A DNA stretch of 64,000 bases. Origin: Calliopum simillimum. Lineage: Eukaryota > Arthropoda > Insecta > Diptera > Lauxaniidae. Under the pieces are notes generated by a model. That model was not told the DNA's origin. It made no database searches and worked only from the letters and a program-made list of their open reading frames with translations. Of the stretch, positions 55,101 to 64,000 are shown one piece after another. The position numbers and the translations under genes are program-made. The first letter of the stretch is position 1, and the number at the start of each line of letters is the position of its first letter. Location of the stretch: NCBI GenBank assembly GCA_951812925.1, contig OX638370.1, positions 39,435,948 through 39,499,947 of the forward strand. Reading direction: 5' to 3'.

Positions 55101-55462
55101 TGTGCTCAAGAGAAATTTATGGGCTGGTTCCGTCAGTTCGTATATTTTCTCGCAGCACTCGGGCGTCTCATCAGGCCCATTCCTATTGCGTTGCAACGGT
55201 GTTTAACAGAACATCGCACTATCGTGATAATTCGTTCTTTGGTCGCACGATCAAGTTGTGGAATAATCTCCCTGCGAGCGTTTTTCCCGGCAGCTGTGAC
55301 ATCGGTAGATTCAAGAAAAATGTTCATCAACACTACTCCTCTTTTCCCCCATCCCTCTAACCCATTTCCTTTTCTGCAAATCAACACGGTGCATTGCATT
55401 TATAGGGGCTATCCCCTGAGCGTTGGTTTAAGTATAAAAAAAAAAAAAAAAAAAAAAAAAAA
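52116..55462 (+). mobile_element. LINE retrotransposon with poly(A) tail
   Basis: It contains one long ORF (52472-55360) and ends in a poly(A) run at 55436-55462. No ORF1 (gag-like) was found in the 350 bp upstream, which is A/C-rich and non-coding, so it is either 5'-truncated or belongs to a single-ORF LINE family. It has the same strand sense as nothing nearby; Rpn6 is on the opposite strand. A fragment of the same family lies at 16488-16740. Confidence 0.9.
52472..55360 (+). CDS. LINE ORF2: APE endonuclease and reverse transcriptase
   Basis: The frame is open from 52412 (982 codons); the likely start is the Met at 52472 (MSANFRIDFCNICGLRSN), where endonuclease homology begins, giving 962 aa. 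In numbering from 52412: endonuclease motifs ALGETQ (55-60), RSPN (131), VVAGDFNVHN (164-173) and NSDHCT (241-246); RT motifs NINKASGPDGIS (477-488), NNYRPIAI (538), YGFRRARST (576), VALDISKAFDRVWH (608-621), GVPQGSVLSP (667-676) and HSFADD (695-700); then a LGISIQADLRWTDH region. No RNase H follows. All key residues are intact, so the copy may encode active enzyme. The clade (jockey/CR1-like group) is not certain. Confidence 0.92.
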   Translation: MSANFRIDFCNICGLRSNFFSVYAHVSSFKPQIMALGETQVCADADPLDFHIPGYHLLPLFSAHRGLAIYIRSDVAYQCQQQLNTTDAEFSSMWVKFKVQSHILHFCFIYRSPNLGRNPTFDKVDFLSDSISQILESYPDSEIVVAGDFNVHNSNWLRYSSRTTPEGRYIELFAELNQLTQLVNDPTYIPRVGGHSLSILDLFLTSHHEKYDVSVFAPLGNSDHCTISAAFSYSSLLPVSPESPKRMVWLYDKANWDALNNFYRNFNWKLCFADRNINAAALMVQEIILLGMRSFIPNKKVCLKPKDHSWFNETCRIAVRSKEEAFQNWRFNRNADTEILRNEARNRCNATIQREKHLHELDIRKRILLLPKGSKNFWSFVKRVKNQSSSSIPTLLMNDQIFTDPVDKANLLASIFSKNATLPDSNQPPPNIERKSSDMPRIHFRTRAVKRVLANLNINKASGPDGISAHVLKKCASTLARPLRNLFSISYTCGEFPSCWKIANVQPVPKKGEATNPNNYRPIAICSALSKVMESVINFHFMNYLERNELLNDRQYGFRRARSTGDLMAFVTERWNQCVHLLGESMVVALDISKAFDRVWHSALVTKLIAYGVGDSFARWITSFCSGRSIRVVVDGFISNEYSINAGVPQGSVLSPSLFLVFIDDLLSSTINPIHSFADDSSICHSYCFKKRPSSEEIERKRRYINDTLTNDLKTISEWGRANRVEFNASKTQCCLLSHRRVDCPPPPLNMAGVDILRSATLDVLGISIQADLRWTDHVFDVSKEAAKCLGYLKRCKKYFTPVDLRTVYFAYIRPKLEYNSHIWAGAPKTTLELLDRVQRRAMKLIGDAVVVSSIDSLEHRRNVGCVTLFYRYYHGMCSREIYGLVPSVRIFSRSTRASHQAHSYCVATVFNRTSHYRDNSFFGRTIKLWNNLPASVFPGSCDIGRFKKNVHQHYSSFPPSL

Positions 55463-55489
55463 GCAGTTCTAGACTATTTATAAATCTGG

Positions 55490-56100
55490 CCCCTGCCTTG
55501 AAATTAATCTTACTAAGTCATTGGGATCCGAGTACCTAGGTATTTATTTCTGCAACTCAAATACACATTATATGCTCTACTGCAGTCTTCTTCAACCAAT
55601 GGTCTACGGACCGGTGCCGGTTTTATTGCCAGTCCGTGAAAGATGCAAAAATGTATGACGCCGGTCCGTGAAAAAATATCGCCGGTCTGCAGCTGTAAAA
55701 AGATTCAAGAACACTGCTCTACTGTTCCCAAATCCTCTTGACAGAGTTTGCAGGAATTCTCGTTTACTAGAGCCACCTTCTTAAGATAGTAGTTAAGTTT
55801 ACTGTACAGTGACTTGCCATTATTTCAGTACATTTTTTAAAATTGGTTTCAAATAGCTTCCACGTAAAAATGTTTGGATTGATTATTTTTGAAGCTACCA
55901 TTAACTCCGTCGAAGGGTTCTATGCCTAAGGAATAATTAAGTGCGCCTTTCAGTGCTAAGCAATCTGCCCTTTTATCAGTATGTCCCTTGTGTCCTGTTA
56001 TCAATAATAATTACATCATTTCTCTTAGATAAAGCTTGGAGAACTTCTTAACTATTGCAGACTAGCTTCGAGTATATTGAAGACGCCATTAAGTATTTCA
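55490..56100 (-). pseudogene. Decayed LINE fragment with RNase H motif
   Basis: On the minus strand, around 55940-56005, TGHKGHTDKRADCLALKGAL resembles the end of a LINE RNase H domain (GHxGxxGNExAD.LA). Surrounding frames are broken by stops. It is separate from the intact LINE, which has no RNase H, and is therefore a different older family. Confidence 0.55.
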
Positions 56101-56285
56101 GAACCGCTTACGTCGGACCCGGAAGTGTCATGCAGTTAATTTGTACAACTCTTAAGGCAACGGCATTAATAACTATCGCCTTCTTTTAATGGGAAAATGA
56201 TGAAGTCTGGCAGGTTTGTTTCGTTCATTCCGTCCACATAATGCATTTAGTCCTACTTCATTAAGTAACGCTTAAACTAACTTAC

Positions 56286-57747
56286 CTGTACTCTCGAGTA
56301 TGGTTCAATGATACGACACAAATTCTGTTCCAACATTGTATCATACAATGTACCTAAATGTGCCTGCACTATAACATCATCGCACAGTTCTTTTTTGTAA
56401 TCCTTTAGAGCCTGTTGGAAATCAGAGAGCGAACGTTTATGTGAAGATTCGGCCACTGATTTCATAGCATCGATATCGCGTCCAGAATAGGTAATTGCCT
56501 GGAGTTGAAAGTTAAAGTGAAATTATCAATCAATAGATTTCAAATTATAGCCAAATTTGGTTACTTACAAGTTTTCCGCTAACAATTTGATTAACATCAT
56601 CCGAATGACCCAACATAATTTTGCACAGCAACATATATTTGAGTGAAGTGAGTGCCTTTGCATTATCAACGCTATCGAAACCTTCAAATGCTTCATAAAA
56701 GTATGAGAAGGCGGTTTTAAAATCGCGCTCATCAGCTGCATGCAATATGCCCGATTGTAGATCTAAAGCACCTTGTACCTTGGGCGGACAATAGATGGCA
56801 TTAGCAGTCGTACGTGCAGAGGTGAGTGCAGCACGTGCTTTCGGTAAATTACTAAGCGCATGGTAGGTTTTACTTTCCAATAACTGAACTTCGACAAGTA
56901 AATTTTTATCATCCAATTTCTTTAACTCTTTGAGAAGCTGCGAACCCAGCTGCAGGGCATCTGTGTACATGCCTGTATCAAAGAACAGTGCAATCAGGCG
57001 TGCCTCTAATGATTGACGCAGGAATGTGCGTTTTTCCTGCTTGGCCCATTCAATGCAATCTTTACATAAAGTTACCTAGAGGATGTTTATTTAATAACAA
57101 GGAAAAAACTATATAAGTTAAATGTTAAAAACAAAATTTTTCTAAACAATACATGGGTTTAGACAGTTCAAGCTTAGTGCTACTTTTTTCTGCAGTTCCT
57201 AGCTTAGTTTCCAGCCAAAAACCAAAGCTTCATATAAGACAGTACATATGAAGGCGAAGTGATTCATTTCTCAATAGCCTTCAAAATGGTTCACCTATTG
57301 ATAAGTGCAATTCCTTTTTGACCAGTTGAGTTGAAAATTCTTTCTCATATAATTATACATCTTTTTTCTAGCATTTCTTACACTAAAATGACCAAACTTC
57401 CCTAGAATTACGAAATCAACTATCGCACTTACCTCTATACCCGTTCCAGCATCCATATCCAAAAACATATCAACCAATGAGCGCACCAGCTTAGCAGCCT
57501 TTGCTTTGCTGATTAGACTGAGGAAGGGGCGCGTCACTTTAATCAAATCGGCCAATTCCTTTGCTTTACCTTCCTGCTTATACAGTTCACCCAATTGTAG
57601 GATTCCTTGCTCTTTGATGCGTATAAGCTCTTCATCATTTTCTGCGACTTCCTGTTCGCGTACAATCTGGTTAAGCAGCGATATTCCTTCTTCGCGATTC
57701 ACACTGGAAAGTGCTTGCGCACGTTCAAATAGTGTTGCACCTGCCAT
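56286..57747 (-). CDS. Rpn6: Rpn6, 26S proteasome lid subunit, exons 1-3
   Basis: Exons complement(56286..56498, 56569..57075, 57433..57747) encode residues 1-345; with exon 4 (38783-39013) the protein is 421 aa, one residue shorter than human PSMD11 as I recall it. Rpn6 is a PCI-domain lid subunit that clamps the 20S core to the 19S regulatory particle. The N-terminal solenoid repeats run from [14 protein letters not shown] to about 220; highly conserved blocks are [70 protein letters not shown] and [13 protein letters not shown]. The PCI domain begins around 225 and continues through [16 protein letters not shown] into exon 4. All joins are phase 0 with GT-AG borders (introns 357 and 70 bp). 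The start is MAGATLF at 57747. Confidence 0.98.
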
Positions 57748-58606
57748 TTTACGTCTGTTGTAATAAATTTCTTTTAAATTTACTGCACTTTCTTTTAGTG
57801 TAACTTGTGTTTATAACAGCACGAAAATTGTAAAATTATTAAATTTTTCTTTTCCTTTTGTCTGCTGATTTTCGCGATGATTCGTGTGAATTCTTAAAGA
57901 AATGTCAGTGGAAATTTCTTTATTTGCGGTTGTTTGTGTCAGTGCAAGCAATCGCTAGTCATGGTAAGCAGTACTGACAACTGTGCGATGTTAAATTACG
58001 TCGCATTCGCATTTCAAAATTTTAGAAATTCACAATAGTGAATTCACAATTAATTATGGCGAATGTTCATAGTGAAATTAAATGTGACATAAGGTGTATA
58101 GGCCAGAACACACTATCGATCAAGCTCGTCGATTTTACTCTAACTTGTCATCAGTTAGAACCCATATTTGTTTTAAACTCATAGTGTGACTCCGCTACGT
58201 AAATAGGCGTTCGAGCTTCAAACGTGAATGATAGTTTAACTGATACGAACAATCACTCAAAACTGATGAATTTTTGACTGAAGAACCTGATCCATAGTGT
58301 GTACTGGCCTTAACACCGACATGCAAGGTAATTCGCTACAGTTTCTGGGATAGTTCTGAATCTTTTACATATCGATACGTCGATACGTCCAACGTAAAAT
58401 TTGGTAACTCGAAAATCGTAGTTTTCAGTTATGACCATTTTTGTGTTTTGCCTTTTTTTTTTTTGTATGAAAACCTATATAAAATAAATTTAAGTTGTGA
58501 CTACAAAAATAGCTCCCAGGTCTTCAAATTTCTAGCTAGAGGTACCAAAATTTTACACAAGATGGAACCAAATGTGCAGATTTCGAAAAACGTTGTCCCT
58601 TAAAAA
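57748..58606. other. Rpn6 5' flank
   Basis: Contains the Rpn6 5' UTR and promoter. No clear TATA box near the start, as expected for a housekeeping gene. Nothing else supported. Confidence 0.4.
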
Positions 58607-59024
58607 GTTGGTAACTTAAGTCGCCGATATATAAATGGCAGCGCGTGCAGCGCGCTCATCATACACATAACACATGCAAGTAACGCGTGTGCCGTTGCAT
58701 AGAACGCGTAAGCGTGGTTTCAAATATACTGAGAATGTCCTTCATTATATAGGCGCGCGCTGCACTTTAAAGGCTCCGATATATAGAAAGCAGCGCGTGC
58801 ATTATAAGCTTTGACAGTTGATTTAAAAAAAAAGCTCCTTATGGAGAGTGATACATACAGAAAAGTGAACAACGCACGCGCTGTGTTCAATGCGTAGAGA
58901 TGATCAAATTTCAACTTTTCGAATGCATCATTTGCGTACACGCATTACTTGCGTGTGTTGTCAAGCGTATGATGCGCGTGTTGCACGCGCTGCCCTCTTT
59001 ATACTGGCGCCCTAAGTTACCAAC
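58607..59024. mobile_element. Hairpin MITE with GCGCGTGC-rich arms
   Basis: The ends are GTTGGTAACTTAAGTCGCC and GGCGCCCTAAGTTACCAAC. Inner arms carry GGCAGCGCGTGCAGCGCGC and related words in both orientations. About 420 bp, non-coding. Confidence 0.78.
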
Positions 59025-59199
59025 ATTTATCGATATTCATAGAGATTTTAATCTTGCGAAATGGATATTTGAAAATTCCGTGTTTCTGATAATAATGGAA
59101 ACTTATAGCGTTTTCGTTTCTGAAAAAAATTCTGCATTTTTTCTTTCTAAATGTCACAGTTCGAAACGAACTAAAACTATTAAGGGTGTAACTTTTGCC

Positions 59200-59790
59200 C
59201 TGGCTAAAAAATAAATACCCTACACTGCAGTGTTTTGAAAATTTTGCTTGCCACGCCGACTTCACCCGGTTTTTGCTCAGAGTGTGCATTTATAGTTCTT
59301 ACTGTCTGTTTGGTTGGATTATCTCAAAAAACGTTTTAAGTATAACGTTTCGAAGCTTTTGCTTATATGGGAGGTGGCACGCCCTCTTGTCCGAGTTCGT
59401 CTAAATTCAGCTCATTTATAGTCTTTAGTATTTGAGTGAAATTTAATTGGATTATCCCAAAAAACTCTTTCAGTATACCGTTTTGAAGCTTTTGCTTGTA
59501 TGGGAGGTGCCACGCCCTCTTGTCCGATTTCAGCCAGTTTTTGCGCAGAATTTGCGCTAATAGTTCGTAGTATTTAAGTTTATTTTGGTTAAATTGTCGT
59601 GAAAAATACTCCGAAAGTTGCATTTTGAATATATTTTTTGTATGGGAGGCAGGCGTGTATGTACGACAAAGCCAACGTACCAAATTTCATTGAACTATCA
59701 TGGTACTTTTAAACTTTTCTATACCTGCCACGCCTCCTTCTCTGCGTTACAAACGGAAGGACAAGGTGAATATACCCTGGGTGTAGAGTT
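59200..59790 (-). repeat. Inverted copy of the GGCGTGGCAC repeat
   Basis: Reverse-complement copies of the 4440-5270 unit (TATGGGAGGTGCCACGCCCT at 59500 and twice nearby), ending TATACCTGCCACGCCTCCTT and TATACCCTGGGTGTAGAG. Confidence 0.6.
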
Positions 59791-59936
59791 TAAAAATGTG
59801 ACATTCAGAAAGAGTTTCAAACTGGCATTTAGAAAGAGTAAAGAAAATATGCAAAATTTTTTGAGAAATAAAAACGATTTTATAGTTGAAAATTTAGTTA
59901 AAAAAACACTATCAAGAATTCAAGAAACTATGTTAT

Positions 59937-61086
59937 TAGGGGAATGTCGTCAGGCTTGGGCCGCTGTCAGAGTTAGGCCACTGCTATTTCTCGTATATGA
60001 CACTTGCTGCCATCTGTGTTATAGCGTCGAATTATTGTTCTCGAAGCCAGAAAACTTTTTTAAGCATTGCTTGTCACCGGGATCATCAATAAAAATTTGT
60101 ATGCCTTCGTGTTATTTTCGATAGCTCAAAAAATTTTGTAATAGCAGTGAAAAACGACTCAACACTTGGAAAAAAACAATGCCACCGCAAAAATAAGTAT
60201 ACATATCCAATAAGGGGTGAACCATCAACAAGTTCCCAAAGGGAAAGTTCGATTCCCTAACTTGTTCGCATGTAGTATTGCGCGATCGAAAAACATGCTT
60301 GTCGTCAGGGTTGGACCACTCGTGTAGTCAGGGTTGGGCCACATCAATTTTTATTTCGAATCAGTAAAATAACATCACTCGATCGGTTTTTCGGAACACA
60401 GAACATAACTTCACCCTTTCCACGATTTTGTCATTGGCCGGGCCTCTGCAAGCGGCCGCGCCAACAGTTAAATCTAATCGGGGGCGCGGTCTTAACCTCC
60501 CCAGAGAACCGCGAAGAGTTACGTAAAACGCAACAGTTGCGCGATGCTTCGAAAATTCTTAAAAAACGTCTGAAACGAAGAACGCAAAAACAACACCTGC
60601 TAAACGAGGTCGCCCACCGGAAAAAGCACAAAAAAATCCTCTTCCGACAAAGATGTGGATCAAGACTTCTGCATTATATGCTTGGAACCGATGGCCGCGA
60701 AACTGATTGGAAACAATTCAATCGCATGCTTTGAATTCAAGCGAGACGTGCACTTCAAGTGCGTCAATCTCACAAAAAGTTACTATGTGTGCCCAAATTG
60801 CGATTTAGATTAATGTTATTATGCAGATTTTTTATCGAATCGAATGAAAAACAATAAAAAGCTGCATACATGTTAATTACACACTATTTTAGTACATATT
60901 TCATCGATATTTGGTGGTGGTTCACCCTTTCTACAATGGCCCAACCCTGACTACTTTTTTTTTAGTTTATGTTACAGATAAAGGTCCAAACTTTTAAATA
61001 AGAAAAATCATTTGTTAATATTCAAATATATAAAAAAGATACAGAGGAAAGTTAAAAAGTGGCCCAACCCTGACGACATTCCCCTA
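59937..61086 (+). mobile_element. Pogo/Tc1-type element with PHD-like tail, copy 2
   Basis: The ends are TAGGGGAATGTCGTCAGG and the complement of TAGGGGAATGTCGTCAGGGT, with TA at both edges. It is co-linear with 13433-14587 over most of its length. A longer part of the transposase C-terminus survives (60500-60810). Confidence 0.82.
60495..60812 (+). pseudogene. Transposase C-terminal tail with PHD-like finger
   Basis: The frame reads SPENREELRKTQQLRDASKI, then LKKRLKRRTQKQHLLNEV, up to about 60640. One frame over it continues as DQDFCIICLEPMAAK, CFEFKRDVHFKCVNL and YYVCPNCD, ending in a stop near 60812. The order CxxC...C(xxC)...HxxC...CxxC is that of a C4HC3 zinc finger (PHD-like). One cysteine is replaced here (CFEF), whereas copy 1 at 14.2 kb keeps CIEC. 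A frameshift separates the two parts. It is non-functional. Confidence 0.65.
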
Positions 61087-61780
61087 TAAATCTGTGGACT
61101 TTTAACAAAACAACTTATGTCGAGATAAGACAATTCTCCAGAATTGTGTCCTAAATATAAAATGTAAATGCGCTTCTATTGGTATAATCGCCATGTCTCT
61201 ATGTCTTCCAGTTCCTGAGATATAAAGGTGTCCCATAGTTCACGCAAGATTTGAACTTAGCGCAATTCGTGCGGTGAAGTGTTATGAACCAAGAGAAAAA
61301 ATAATTTGACGGCTGAGACTTTAAGATTAGTAAAAATGTATGGAACGAAGAGATTCAACGCTGCATCAACGAAATTGAGCCACATTATTGAAAAGTAGTT
61401 AATAGTAGCTCTCCTGGTTGTTTTGTCAAAAGTCAACAGAAGTGATTGAAATTTCTTTAATAATCTCGTATTAATTAAGTCTTGATATCTCGAAAACGAA
61501 GTAAGATATGAAAAATGTTTGTTTAATATTTTCGACTTATTCTGTATCGATTTATAAGAAAACATCGTCAAATCGTGGAATCGAAGAATCCCCCTTTTTC
61601 TAATGTGTGAAATGGGAATTGTTTGTGCAAATTGTTGAACTCGATTTTGAACACACCAAACCTTCAAATAGTACAATGTTACAACAATACCAATATACGG
61701 TATAGTGTGTTTAAAGAAGGCAGATCAGTTCACAATAGCAAAAACTTGTTCAACTTATTTGTTTTATTTTGGTAGAGCAT
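61087..61780. other. Intergenic sequence upstream of aveugle
   Basis: A 139-codon open frame on the minus strand (61257-61676) has no recognisable domain and is not called. The ave promoter should lie in the right part; no TATA or Inr can be assigned. Confidence 0.4.
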
Positions 61781-61817
61781 AAAATTTAGCAAATATACAA
61801 AAGAAAAACAAACTGCA

Positions 61818-61973
61818 ATGGTTGAGGAAACCACCACCTCAACTCAAAGTAAACCACAACGTACTAAAACCACACGACCGAAAGCAGTTTATCTCTGGAC
61901 AGTTACAGATGTGCAAAAATGGTATCGAAGGCATTGCAGCGAATATTTGCAATACTTGGAATTATTTTCCAAA
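61818..61973 (+). CDS. ave: Aveugle (HYP), SAM-domain adaptor, exon 1 (partial gene)
   Basis: 52 codons from MVEETTTSTQ to LELFSK, then donor AAA|GTAAGTA (phase 0). The stretch TKTTRPKAVYLWTVTDVQKW followed by YRRHCSEYLQY is the start of a SAM domain and closely resembles Drosophila Aveugle, a small protein (about 106 aa as I recall) that bridges CNK and KSR so that KSR can activate RAF in the RAS/MAPK pathway. The rest of the SAM domain (expected to begin HDITGRALL) was not found before 64000, so the intron exceeds 2 kb. The start context CTGCAATGG is reasonable. The assignment rests on recall of the Drosophila sequence. Confidence 0.85.
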
Positions 61974-62030
61974 GTAAGTACATACTTCTTTAAGCTAACG
62001 AAGTCTCAACCTGGAATTTTTGGCTTAATG

Positions 62031-63374
62031 TTACATCACCGACTGTTGTTGTTTTTTTTTTATTTTTTTTGCCCAAATAGGGCTCTGGGAATTAATTACA
62101 ACAACAACAACAACAACCTCTGAGCGCATCTACTTTCGGAGATATAGCCATCGGAAGATCGGGATATATCTTTTATAAAAATCGGTATAAGTTGGGAACC
62201 CCTGGATGGATTTCAAAAATATTGGTGTCATATGAAAGGTATTTTATCAGGCTAAATAATTGCCCTACAAAGTTTTTCAATTTAAGTGATTGTTTTCGAG
62301 ATATGACAATTTTTCAAAATTTAACCCCATTTTTTTCGCAAAAAACCGTTATTTTTCCCAAAAAATGTGTTATTAACCTATAATTTTAATAACTAAATTG
62401 GGAAGCCTAATTTATTTCCTTTCATTTGATATACAACATGTATCTGAAATTGTATCATTAATAACTTTTTATAGAAAAAAACAAAAATAGACCAAATCAA
62501 TTTTCTTGAAATTAGGAACTTTAAACAACAACAATGCCAGAACAAACAACAACAACAACTACAACAACAACAAAAACAACAACAACAACTACTACAACAA
62601 CAGCAACTTGGATACAACAACAACAACAACAAAGAGGATCAGCTACTTATTATATTAAAAAAATTTAAAATTTTTATTAAAAATTGCGCGCGCAATTTGG
62701 CTAGCAAACTATGTGTTGGATATATTATAGACTGATCCGCGGCCGAAGGCCGCCGCGAAGCCGGTGTCGGATTTTTGGGAGTTTTAAATCCTGAGCTGCG
62801 GCCGCAGGCCGCCCAATTACCCCTACTCTTATGTAAAATTACTGTTGTAGTAGTAGTAAAGTTGTTGTTGTCTGTTTTAGCAATGTTGTTGTTTAAAGTT
62901 CCAAATTTGAAGAAAATTGATTTGGTCCATTTTTGTTTTTTTCTATAAAAATTTATTAATGATACATGTCGCATATCAAATGAAAGGAAATAAATTAGGC
63001 TTCCTAATTTAGTTATTAAAATTATAGGTTAATAACACATTTTTTTGGAAAAATTACGGTTTTTTGCGAAAAAAATGGGGTTAAATTTTGAAAAATTGTC
63101 ATATCTCGAAAACTATCACTCAAATTGAAAAGCTTTGCAGGGCAATTATATAGCCCAGTAAAATACCTTTCATATGACACCAATATTTTTGAAATCCATC
63201 CAGGGGTTCCCAACTTATATCGATTTTTATAAAAGATATATCCCGATCTTCCGATGGCTATATCTCCGAAAGTAGATGCGCTCAGAGGTTGTGTTTGTTG
63301 TTGTTGTAATTAATTCCCAGAGCCCTATTTGGGCAAAAAAAATAAAAAAAAAACAACAACAGTCGGTGATGTAA
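62031..63374. mobile_element. 1.34-kb palindromic element in aveugle intron 1
   Basis: The ends are TTACATCACCGACTGTTGTT and its complement (AACAACAGTCGGTGATGTAA). Arms of roughly 500 bp (62031-62560, 62880-63374) are near-perfect reverse complements, including a 63-codon open frame present in both arms with only a few changes (MGTPGWISKILVSYERYF). CAA microsatellites lie in both arms, and a GC-rich ~150-bp piece at the centre contains a smaller inverted repeat (GGCCGAAGGCCGCC / GGCCGCAGGCCGCC). Transcription of the intron would give a long hairpin RNA. Confidence 0.85.
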
Positions 63375-64000
63375 AATTGTTCCGAATTTTTTAATATTGA
63401 AAATGTTTTGACTAGATTAAGTGGTTGAAAGGTCGCGTGGAAATACATACTTGCATAATGTACATACTTAAAATCAATTGATAATTTTCCGCGTACCACT
63501 ATTGCGAGTGATAAGTTTCAAAAGACCTGTACATACATAGTTTTGTAAGATTGCTATACAATTTACTATTAATCTTTTTATTTTATTTAATAGGCACTAC
63601 ATTTTCAAGCCGGAAAACTTTCAAATCATTTTCATTAAAAAAATTCAAATTCTTTAAACAGGAAGCTTTCCGAGGCTACTACATAGACCACAAGGGTCCA
63701 TAGCGATGAGGCTAACTATTCGCACAATATTTCTGTGTTCAGATGGCAAAATCTGCTATCGGTAATTTCATCTTTAAATTTGCTCTTGCAAAGCTTTTTG
63801 ATGAAAACTGAGTCGCTCGAGGAAAAGTATGAGGATTTTTTTGTAGGAAATCACATATTCTACAAAAAAAGTAATTGTTTAATAGATATTTAATTTTTTA
63901 GCGGTTTCAGGATTTTTTAAGACTACATACTTCGTCAGCAGTTATTTTTCCATTTTCATACATCAATACTGTAGAGCATGTGAATCTCCACAAAAAATAT
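63375..64000. other. Aveugle intron sequence with partial MITE at the edge
   Basis: No aveugle exon was recognised. From about 63790 the sequence (TTTTTGATGAAAACTGAGTC ... GTGAATCTCCACAAAA) is related to the MITE at 34268-34607 and is cut by the window end. Confidence 0.5.

Larger units (their letters stand above)
39014..56285 (-). other. Rpn6 intron 3, enlarged by retrotransposons
   Basis: The donor is CAG|GTAAGT at 56285 and the acceptor CTTAG| at 39014. The contents, left to right, are a hairpin MITE (39098-39388), a 12.1-kb LTR retrotransposon (39847-51944), an A-rich retroelement tail (51945-52115), a LINE (52116-55462) and an older LINE remnant (55490-56100). Introns 1 and 2 of the same gene are 357 and 70 bp, so the size is due to insertions. 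The LTR element is in the sense orientation of the gene. Confidence 0.9.

Noticed and set aside
61257..61676. 139-codon minus-strand ORF between the pogo-like element and aveugle
   Set aside because: No domain or family recognised, AT-rich with random-looking composition, no signal of splicing or a promoter; not supportable as a gene.

Overview
This is nuclear DNA from a higher dipteran, most likely a tephritid fruit fly. Genes have short GT-AG introns, intergenic DNA is AT-rich, and transposons are dense. The recognisable single-copy genes (Rpn6, aveugle, attacins) look like brachyceran orthologues. No bacterial or viral replicon is present. The genus call is inference.

Left part (0-18 kb): three minus-strand paralogues (1477-2507, 7240-10847, 17050-17999) encode secreted proteins built as signal peptide + linker + a complete collagen IV NC1 domain (two C4 subdomains, all 12 cysteines), with no Gly-X-Y collagen helix. 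The middle one carries about 74 copies of a 12-residue Thr/Asp/Glu/Ser-rich repeat between the signal peptide and NC1. All three share one intron position, a TATA box and a conserved 5' leader, so they are a tandem family with common regulation. This is the strongest candidate here for an undescribed system. DNA-transposon remnants separate the genes: Tc1/mariner, foldbacks, MITEs, a pogo-like element with a PHD-like tail, and a non-autonomous hAT with a perfect 8-bp target duplication.

Middle (18-38 kb): three almost identical attacin genes (23937-24715 minus, 28080-28856 plus, 32139-32917 minus), each with a 63-65 bp intron and a conserved TATA + GATA promoter, alternate in orientation. Transposons and hairpin elements sit between them. 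An internally deleted Tc1-like element lies at 37154-38077.

Right part (38-64 kb): Rpn6 (26S proteasome lid subunit, 421 aa, four exons) occupies 38783-57747 on the minus strand. Its third intron is 17.3 kb because it contains a 12.1-kb LTR retrotransposon (39847-51944; LTRs of 2849 bp with no indel and one difference noticed; gag + pol, pol lacking RNase H), a LINE with an intact 982-aa endonuclease-RT ORF, and an older LINE remnant. Upstream and divergent is exon 1 of aveugle (SAM-domain adaptor of RAS/MAPK signalling), whose intron holds a 1.34-kb hairpin element and whose remaining exons were not found in the window.

The host genes have housekeeping (Rpn6), signalling (ave), immune effector (attacins) and presumed extracellular-matrix or mucin-like (NC1 family) roles. 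Apart from the NC1 and attacin paralogues there is no evidence that they act together.
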